64,000 nucleotides of DNA. Source: Mauremys mutica (Eukaryota > Chordata > Testudines > Geoemydidae). The notes below the pieces were generated by a model. It was not told the origin of the DNA, did not search any database, and was given only the letters and a program-made list of their open reading frames with translations. The DNA lies in the NCBI RefSeq assembly GCF_020497125.1, contig NC_059087.1, positions 20,617,925 through 20,681,924 of the forward strand, given 5' to 3'. The position numbers and the translations under genes are program-made. Shown here one piece after another: positions 42,573-64,000 of this stretch; position 1 is the stretch's first letter; each line of letters starts with the position of its first letter.

Positions 42573-44748
42573 TAGACTGTACAAACAGGGCACTAACACT
42601 GGCTTGATATGGGACCAGTACTATGAAATAAGTGGAGTAAGAAAATAAAAAGGCACTAGTCTTAAAAAGAGACACTCTGTGTATTCTAAGAATATAATTC
42701 ATTTAATACTGTTAATTTTACAGCACAAAAAATAAAACAAGCTATGATCCCCAAAATAAACTTTAAAAGCTTGCTTATTATTGCCTGAAGTTCATGGTCT
42801 TTAAATTACATACTGTTTTAATGTTTACACAGTGAAGACTGTCTCAAATAGAAGGCCACCTTCCCACTGCAAAAAAATTCATTTAATACAAGTAAACAGA
42901 AAATGACAACTATACAGGAACACTTCTACTGGACCCAAAAGGCTGTCTTAGGCAGGTCTTAGTTTTTCAATTGTAGATAGTTGGAGATGCTTGAAAACTT
43001 TACCATAAACAAAGCCCACTCATTCCCAGGATGTTAATACAATATAAAAAATTAGATTACAGGCACATGAAATGGCACAAAGAAAGCATTTTTTCCCTTT
43101 ACAAAAATAATGTTCAGAGCCCCCACCCAAAGAGGATATATTCCCTTTATTTATTCCTGCCTGATTTGTAAACAATTATGAATTGAGTTAGTGCTTATCC
43201 AGTGATGTGGACACTGACCAGTTAAAATGAAAACTGTTCTAATCAGAGGCTTCAGTATATATACACACACGTACACCAGAGGAAAAGACAAAATAGTAAA
43301 CCTTTCATGATTAATGGTTTTGACAACTGACAAAAGTGCTAGTTTGAAACCGACACCTACATAAAAATTAAATGTGGAACATGATCCACCTAATACTGCA
43401 TAGATTGAAGCAAGTATATTTTATACTCCCAAAGAACAGCTATACTGACCATTATCTATCATCAAGGAATTTTTGAAGAGGTGTTCTAAAGCAACAGACA
43501 GCACTGCAAGAAACAAATCTTTGAAGGAGAAACACAAACTGATCAAATGCAGTTTATATAAAATACATATCTTAATAAAATAGTGAAGACATTTTGATGC
43601 AAGTTTACAATCAACTTAGACTGTTCAATGTGATACATTTTAGTAAGAGGTGGTGTTTAGTATTAGACACAGGGAGCCATTTAAGTGGTCCAAAACTAGG
43701 TGCACACTTTTTAGGTATTCTTCTTTGCTTTAGAAACCACCATGTAATGCTGAGATTTTTGCAGACAGATGGTTTGCTTCTTTGGGGGAGATCACCAGTA
43801 GTTTAACCCAGGACAGTGCTTACAATGTTCCAGGTACACAGTATATCCAAATGAGGGAAAGTAAGGAAATACTTATTTTTGATAAATAAGTAATTTTCTG
43901 AATTAATCATGTTTATGGATTTTAAAATGAAAAAACCATACACTGACAGCTGTCAACAGCTAGGCCAGGGTCAAAATAAGATCCTTATGGCAGACTGAGT
44001 TTAGTGCAGTTTAAATACAAAAGTAACTTTCAGTAGTATGAGCTTCATAATAATTTACAGTAGGGTCCAGACACAAGCAGATTAACAGGGACACTCACTT
44101 TCTAGAGCTGCATAACTGTTTGCATTGCAAAGGACAGTTATTGCCCACAGTCAGGTAATCCTACAGCACCACACACTTTTAGTCAATGCTATTCTCTTTC
44201 ACAGTAAGTTTGGTTGGCAGTAAAATGCTTTAAGAAGAGTTTCTCCAGACTGTCAGCCATTTGATGAGCACTACAGAATGTTAATAGGTAAGCTGAGATG
44301 CTTTTCTAAAAATTAATAATGGCTGCAAAATGGTTTTTTGCATGCTTCAGTGCCTTGTCTCCAAGAATTTCAAGGCACTTCAATAGAGCGTTCAGAGCAA
44401 CATGTGCTTAGGGCTGAACAGCCCAACATCCTTAAAAGTATTTTCTTCCCCTATCTTATGTCTGAACATGTACTCTTTTAAGTGTTAATGTTTCACATAA
44501 GTTCCTCTAAATGCTGAAAGCAAAGTTTGGATTTCTGCATCTTTTGCTAAGCTTGAAGGCATGCTTAATACCTAAAGTACATCCTCCTGCTATTTAGAGT
44601 TGTCAGCTTCTGTAGGGAAGATATAAACAGAGCCCCCACGGTTAAAAAGAAGCATAATTATTTTCACATGTATTTTATTTATTAAAATTTTTCAATTCAT
44701 CTTTTAAATTCATTTAAAAAGAGGCAGGCAGAAGAAGTCATGGAGTTG

Positions 44749-44970
44749 GGCTCATCTACACAAGTTGCTCTGTTTACCTATAAAAGTTTAAAGTGGTACA
44801 ACCCCCTGGTGTGGATGCAATTATACTGATTAAGTTATGTCAGTATAAGGCACCTTTATCTCTCTATCCCCTCCCTGAAACCAGGCTGTACTAGTAAAAA
44901 CTGTTTAAAAAACCCTATACTCCTCCCTAAGAGCTATACCAGTACAAAAAAGTCTGTGTGTAGACCAGGC
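44749..44970. mobile_element. PIF/Harbinger-like MITE in CRKL 3'UTR
   Basis: The ends GGCTCATCTACACAAG and GTGTGTAGACCAGGC are imperfect inverted repeats. Flanks TTG and TTA fit a 3-bp target. If the distal polyadenylation site is right, it is transcribed in CRKL mRNA. Confidence 0.6.
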
Positions 44971-45760
44971 TTAAGTGTTTCCCTTTTAAAGGTTGTTTCT
45001 ACAGTTCTAGTGCTTGCAAATCATCCAGCAACTTTTATATTTGCATTCAATAGTCTGCAGAATTGGTTTTATGTATATCACAGAATGGGCTACCATTTAC
45101 AATGTCAACTAACATTTTCTTAAAGGTCTTCACTTCAATGGGTATTTACTTTCATCACACAAACTTTATTTCTAAGTCAACAGCAAGCTTAGAGTTGTAT
45201 CACAAAAACAGCCTTGTTAAAATAGCTGCTCAAAATGCACAAGAGATCCAATTGTCTATAAAGAGACTTGTTTTGACTATATTATTTTAGGGCAGATTTT
45301 CTCTCATTCAGCTCTTCCCTTCCTCAGCCACAAAATTGCAGTTTTTTTTGTTGTTCCTCTGTTTGGACAGTGATGCAAAAGTTTCATATTTGATCTCAGG
45401 ATTAGAACTCTCCTCCTAATGAATAAGCCACAACATTCTGTTCTTGAAAGCCTCAAACAGGAAAGATTATTTTCTTGCTCCTATTTACTATCTGCCTGTA
45501 TGATTTCAGTCTTCTCCAGCTTAAGGGCCAAAATAGTTCTAGAAGTGATACTACAGTTTGGATGATGCAACTATGGTATGGTCAGCACATGATTTCAGTT
45601 GTGTGCATTCCAAATGTGTATAAAAAGAACCATCAAACTGCAGCAAGCTAGAAAAATGGACAATGCTAGCAATGTGCCATTAACAGTCATCATCCCCACC
45701 TCAAATGATGCTTATCGTAGCCAGAAAAATGAAGCAGCAGTGTAAGCTGGGCAACAGGAA

Positions 45761-58957
<13,197 letters not shown>

Positions 58958-59299
58958 TTAAAAACAAAAACAAAACACCACACCACTTTTAATAATAGAT
59001 ATTTACCTGACTCTGTATACTGGGTAACAATTTACTCTATCATTTCTTACAGTAGAATATTCATTAACATTAAAGAGATACTAAGAAATTCAGCTGTCAC
59101 AAGATTGCTTCAAAGTGCTATCAAACTGGTATTTAGTACAACTAGTGCTTACTTGAAGTCTCTAAACAATGAGCTAAAGACTATACTGTGTAGTCTCTTA
59201 ACTTTTAAAAAAAGTTATAAATTTGTTCATGGAGGGTGGAGAAAAATGGGTGAAGGATGCATATTTGATCTTACTGATTCAATACAGCAAGGTACTTTA

Positions 59300-60230
59300 T
59301 CATTTGAATTACCTTAGCATCTAGAAGTCCTAGACATTGTGCTACGCACTATACAAACACAGCACAAAAAGACATGCCCTGCTACAAAGGCTTACAATCT
59401 AAGTATAAGAGAAGAGACAACAGATGGATATTGTCAAGTTTTTCATAGGCATCACAGCAAAGGAGATCTGAATAATGAGGTAGTTTCACAGAAGTGGCAA
59501 CATGGGAGAAAGCACAAAGGCATTTGTTTGAAAATTTAACAAGTAGGTAGTGGAGGCTCGCATCACAGGACAGAGGCAGGCATCCACAACTTGATATTGA
59601 ATGAGAGAGGATAGGTAGGGTAGAGATCGACTGTGAGGGGCCTTGAAAGTGAATACAAGCAGCTTACATTTGTCATAAGAGAAAGGGAAGCCAGTGGAGG
59701 AATACAAAAAGAGGATGACATGGTCAAAGAGACAGACTTGAAAAATTAATTCACAGCAGCATTCTGAATGGCTATGAGCAGAGCAAGAATGCATTTATCA
59801 GGGACAGAGAAAAGGATATTGCAGTAATCGAGATGCAAGATGATGAGAACCTGGAAGAGAGTTTTAGTTGTGTGGATAGATAGGAAGGTTGTATCTTAGA
59901 GATGTTATGTAAAAAGAATGTGCAAGATTTAGATATAGTCGGTATGTGAGGACCCAGAGAAGTTAGAGTTGAAGATGACACCCAGGTTACAGGCCTAAGC
60001 AACAGGCAGATGGTGTTATCCACAGTTATCAAGAAAAGAGGCAACAGGAAGAGTTTGGGAGAAAAGATTAAGAGCTCTGTTTTAACCATGTTTAGCTTGA
60101 ACTGGCAGCTGGACATCCATGAGGTGTCAGAAAGACAGGACAAGATTTTAGTTTGGACAGAAGGTGACATGTCTGGAGTAGAGAGGTAGATCTGTCAGTC
60201 ATCAGTATAAAGATGGTAGTTGAACTTGTG
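59300..60230 (-). mobile_element. L2-like LINE reverse transcriptase relic
   Basis: On the minus strand 60170-59772 reads SWMSSCQFKLNMVKTELLIF, then LGPHIPTISKSCTFFLHNIS and SSSCISI, in the order of the C-terminal reverse transcriptase region of L2/CR1-type LINEs (SWM..N.LKLN..KTE, then the SRLDYCN-like area). The frame is broken further on. It is an old, inactive copy in CRKL intron 1. Confidence 0.65.
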
Positions 60231-60844
60231 TTTGTGGATGTGATTACCCAGAGATAAAATGGTGTAGAATTAAATGGAATTAAAACCCACTGTAAAATAG
60301 TCTTAATTTGCTGGGTAACTCTAGATAAATTGTCCTTACAAAAAAAGCAAACTTAAGACTTCAGCATGCATTCCTCTTTTTATGAATACAATAATCCTAT
60401 AGTGCAAGGTTTGAAAAATCCAGTCCTCCATGACAAGGTGGCAGCTTCCCTGGGCAAGTATGGTGATCTAGTGTCAGTTTCTACAGAATTTAAGTTCTTA
60501 TTTAAAATGATAAAGTTTCTAGTGCATATGGTTGCAGACTCCAATCTTGCCTTTCTAACTGCTGCTTTAGAACTTTTCTTAACTTAGTGAAATTAAAAAG
60601 CCTGTTAAGATTATTGCTATTATGCAGAACCCTGTATGCAGCACTGAAACAGTCAAGAATCATGTCAGTTTTGTACTGTTACTGCATGGGAAAGAGATGA
60701 GCAGAGGCAGACAGTGGAGTTATTCAGGAGGAAGGAGGACCCAAAATACAAAGAAAAGTAGCAGAGTGTTTCCAATGCCTTTGCAGCAGAAGACAACCCA
60801 AGGCATAACTGCTGCTTCAACTGCCCTAGCTTTACTCCTTAGTA

Positions 60845-61062
60845 CAGGGGTGCTCAAACTGGGGGTCGGGACACCGCACTGGGGTCATGAGGTTATTACA
60901 TGGGGGGGTTGCGAGCTGTCAGCCTCCACCCCAAACCCCATTTTGCCTCCAGCATTTATAATGGTGTTAAATATGTAAAGAACGGTTTTTAATTGGGGGG
61001 GGTCGCATACAGAGGCTTGCTATGTGAAAGGGATCACCAGTACAAAAGTTTGAGAACCACTG
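60845..61062. mobile_element. hAT-type MITE with perfect 8-bp TSD in CRKL intron 1
   Basis: It begins CAGGGGTGCTCAAACTGG and ends AGTTTGAGAACCACTG. The TSD CCTTAGTA is perfect (60837-60844 and 61063-61070). Family as at 7734, 13828 and 31677. Confidence 0.92.
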
Positions 61063-63102
61063 CCTTAGTACTTCAGAAACAGCAAGAAAACTGTATTTAA
61101 AAATAAGCTCCCAGTAGCCTAGAACAGTGATTTCTTCACAGAAAAAAGATAATCTGTAACACACACACACGCACGCTTTATTTTGGTACTCAGCAGTTGT
61201 CCCATTCCTTAAAAAAATGGAAAAGAAAAGTATACTAAAATTGAGAACATAAAGGTACCTCATTTAGGTCATTTTCATTTTATTTACTATTCATTTCATT
61301 ACTATACTTCCACAGTTTGAGAACACTTCACAATCACACCTCACTGCAGCCAATGCTAGTGTTTCTTTTGCATTAGCATTCTGCCCATCATTGATCTAGC
61401 ACTGGTGCACCACCAACTGTGGTAGTAACGGGAAGCACTAATGTAGGCCAGAAATAGATTTATCATGTTGGCTAACCCACAATGATAAGAACGTTTATGA
61501 CCAGTCCATATTAATGCTTCCACTATTGCAGCTGCACTGCTGTTATATCAACAGTGAGGAAAGTGCTATAAAATACCGTACACAGAATAAAGAACAAGTT
61601 TACTGATGAACTTGTCAAAGCCATAACATTGCGAAAAAAAGTAACAAGACTACCCATCAATTTAACAAGCTATTCAAGAAAAACATATGGAACAATATTG
61701 GTTTAAAATGAACTTCTACTGAAGTCAGAAAGGACAAAAGAATACAATACTCTCAGAAAGCATATAGTCAAGAGTGAGAGCCCAGGTACACTTGCAATTG
61801 CAGTAAAAACTTGCATCTGATTCAAAGCACAAGTAACCAATAAACAGCTCAGAATAAACTGTTCACTTAAGTGAATATAATTGTTAGCTCTTAAATGCCA
61901 AAATGCTCCTCTACATTAAGTATTTTTCAGATGAGGGTTGAGCTGATCACTAAGTAAGCAACAAGCAGTTTTTTACATTATTCATTTAAAAAAAAAAAGG
62001 ATGAATAGCATCTTCAAAACACGAGAACCCTGGAATAAGATATTCGACAGAAAAAAATTATATCAATGAATTTAGAAGGAGGGAAAAATTATCATCATGT
62101 ACTTCCAAGACCATGCAACTGGCTAGTGACACTGCTACCTGAGTCCTGCCCATATTCTAGCATATTACAAGAACACACAATTTGAGAAATGCTGCAGCTG
62201 ATAAAAATTAGTTCCCTCCCCATCATCTCTTTAAAGAGAAAAAACTTTTAGACCCTACCATCATGTCACTGAATTTCTACAGCTGTAAATTTTTAACATA
62301 AAGGCTTAATTAGGGTAACAGTTTAGATAATATGCTATAAACAAAACTTCCTCTTCCTAATCAATCCCATTTGTAGTATTACAACTACTGCTAGGAAGCA
62401 TGTCAGTATGAGTTAATTTAGGGCCCAATTCTGCTTTCTTTATACTGGCAGAATTCCAATTGATTTCTATAGTTTTGCCTGCATACTGAGTATGTTCATT
62501 GAACTGAATCATACCTATATGCTCAAGGCCCATAAAGAGATGGCAAATGAGCAGGTTTGCCTGGGATCAAGTTAGATGGCACCAAGGCCTCAAATGGGTA
62601 AAGAAACCAAATTAAATCACTAAAGCACATGACTGAGAATAGAGGCTTAACTTCTAGGAAAGCAATGCAGCATCCAAGTGGAGAAGAATTAAGATAAGCA
62701 AGAGGACTGTGAAGGAATATCTGCAATGAGCCACAACCCTCCATTGATTGACAGTATGAGATACCAGGCAGTCCTGCTCAACTGCTCCTGCAAATGGGTA
62801 AGAACACCTGTCAATTACTGAGCAGCTGTCTTTCCTGCCAAAGTATGATCATCACTACTGAACATTTTCTAGCATTTAGTTTTAAAAATACCAAGTGATG
62901 CTGTTTCCATCAGGTCCCTGGCAAAACTATTCCACTTCTTAATAATTTTATCTGGAAGCTTTTCATGACAGCTCAAGTTTTTCTACTCAGTAGAATTTTT
63001 TGACAAGCCTATTTGACCCTTAGTCATCAAAAGCAAAACTAAGTTTGGAGCTAAATTTAAAATTAAGAATCAGTTTAGCTGAAAAAGTTCTTTAAAAGAC
63101 TG

Positions 63103-63265
63103 GTTTCAGAGTAGCAGCCGTGTTAGTCTGTATCCGCAAAAAAAACAGGAGTACTTGTGGCACCTTAAAGACTAACAAATTTATTTTATTTATTTATTTA
63201 GCTCATGCTAAAATAAATTTGTTAGTCTTTAAGGTGCCACAAGTACTCCTGTTTTTTTTTAAAGA
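63103..63265. mobile_element. Fold-back turtle SINE in CRKL intron 1
   Basis: The head and body in sense (GTTTCAGAGTAGCAGCCGTG, GTTAGTCTGTATCCGC, AGGAGTACTTGTGGCACC) are followed after a TTTA-rich spacer by the body in antisense (GTTAGTCTTTAAGGTGCCAC, AAGTACTCCTG). The two body arms pair almost perfectly over about 55 bases. Confidence 0.85.
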
Positions 63266-64000
63266 CTGGTGTCACTAATAGGGAGACTTTAAACTGCCTA
63301 AATAAATCAAGTGAGCTAAGTCTGGATTTTAAATTCCATTTTGTTTCGCTTTCTAGTATTATTTTATTTTAATATAACAACTCATTAGTAGCTGTTTGTG
63401 CAGGATTCCAAAGACACCAAAGCAGGGTGCTGAGAAAGACTTTATAAATGAAGAATAAAGAACGAGTTCAATCAATCATTTTCTAATGTAGTTTAGTGAC
63501 ACAGGCAAGTAGGGTCCTGTGCTGGATACAGGACAAAGCATGAGCTGGCTGCAGTGATTCATTTCTTTAGTTCATATTCTATAACAACATTTCCCAAAGT
63601 ATGGGGCATGTAAGATACATTAAGATGGGTAGGTCTTTAACATCAGATAGTGAAACTAAGGGGGAATGCATATTTTATTTTATTGAAGGGAAGGGGAGAG
63701 GGTCTCAGCTTTTAGAAGTTTAGGAAATGCTATCCTAGATACTAATGAAGACTAAAATCAATGAGTACACACCATAGTCCAACTGAGTCTGTGCATGGGT
63801 TCTAAGCAGTTATACTGTTCTAATTCATATCAGCACGAGGCACAGGAGTAAGAAGGAATATGGACCCGAGCACAAACTTCAGAGAGTACCACCTCTGCTG
63901 GATCTGAGGCAGGGAAGCACAGTCCCCAACTGCACAGACAAGCAGAGGGATGGCACCTAAGTACAGTCGGAGAACGGGCTGGATACAACATACGACCACT

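Larger units (their letters stand above)
42545..45760 (-). other. CRKL: CRKL 3' untranslated region (probable extent)
   Basis: This is an AT-rich stretch downstream of the CRKL stop with no coding exon and few repeats, except one short MITE near 44750-44970. Human CRKL has a 3'UTR of several kilobases, so about 3.2 kb is plausible. The low-coordinate end is set by the minus-strand AATAAA at 42567-42572. Other AATAAA motifs (for example near 43147) could be used instead. Confidence 0.45.

Noticed and set aside
59772..60170. 132-residue open frame as a host gene
   Set aside because: Its motifs match the L2/CR1-type reverse transcriptase C-terminal region and the frame breaks on both sides, so it is a LINE relic.
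59000..64000. CRKL exon 1 (SH2 domain)
   Set aside because: No FLVRDS-type SH2 core or CpG island was found on the minus strand, so exon 1 must lie outside the window.

Overview
The window reads as nuclear DNA of a cryptodiran (hidden-neck) turtle. It has spliced vertebrate genes, MIR and CR1 relics, many small hAT and PIF/Harbinger-like DNA transposons, and several copies of the tRNA-derived turtle SINE, recognised by its 'GTGTTAGTCTGTATC' head and 'GGCACCTTA..AGACTAACA' body. No species call is possible from sequence alone, and every family name here rests on reading motifs, not on a database search.

Left part (2.8-15.1 kb, + strand): eight coding exons of a T-box transcription factor of the VegT/TBX16/TBX6L type. 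The T-box is complete and open, and the C-terminus matches the VegT-type ending. About 450 residues are visible; only a short N-terminal exon is missing. The 3'UTR runs to an AATAAA at 15,084 and contains two small hAT insertions.

Middle (15.1-42.5 kb): no protein-coding exon was recognised. A CpG-rich, promoter-like block lies at 18.4-19.0 kb, with two CCAAT motifs followed by a 38-bp minisatellite in which every unit begins with a 5' splice-site-like GTGAGC. It may start an unknown transcript. The rest is mostly repeats, many nested and with readable target-site duplications (TSDs).

Right part (42.5-64 kb, - strand): exons 2 and 3 of the adaptor gene CRKL, convergent with TBX6L. They encode the linker, the N-terminal SH3 and the C-terminal SH3, plus a long 3'UTR. 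Exon 1 (SH2 domain) should lie beyond 64,000. Intron 2 (12.6 kb) holds a 1.2-kb TA-flanked DNA transposon with a 70-bp palindromic array, and intron 1 holds an L2-like reverse transcriptase relic, an hAT and a fold-back SINE.

There is no operon-like relation between the genes; both are separate developmental/signalling loci. I found no convincing new protein system. The most unusual items are the CpG island with tandem splice-donor motifs, an hAT copy that seems to have moved with an internal cryptic end, MITEs built of stacked hairpins or repeated AGCGCTG motifs, and recurrent fold-back SINEs.
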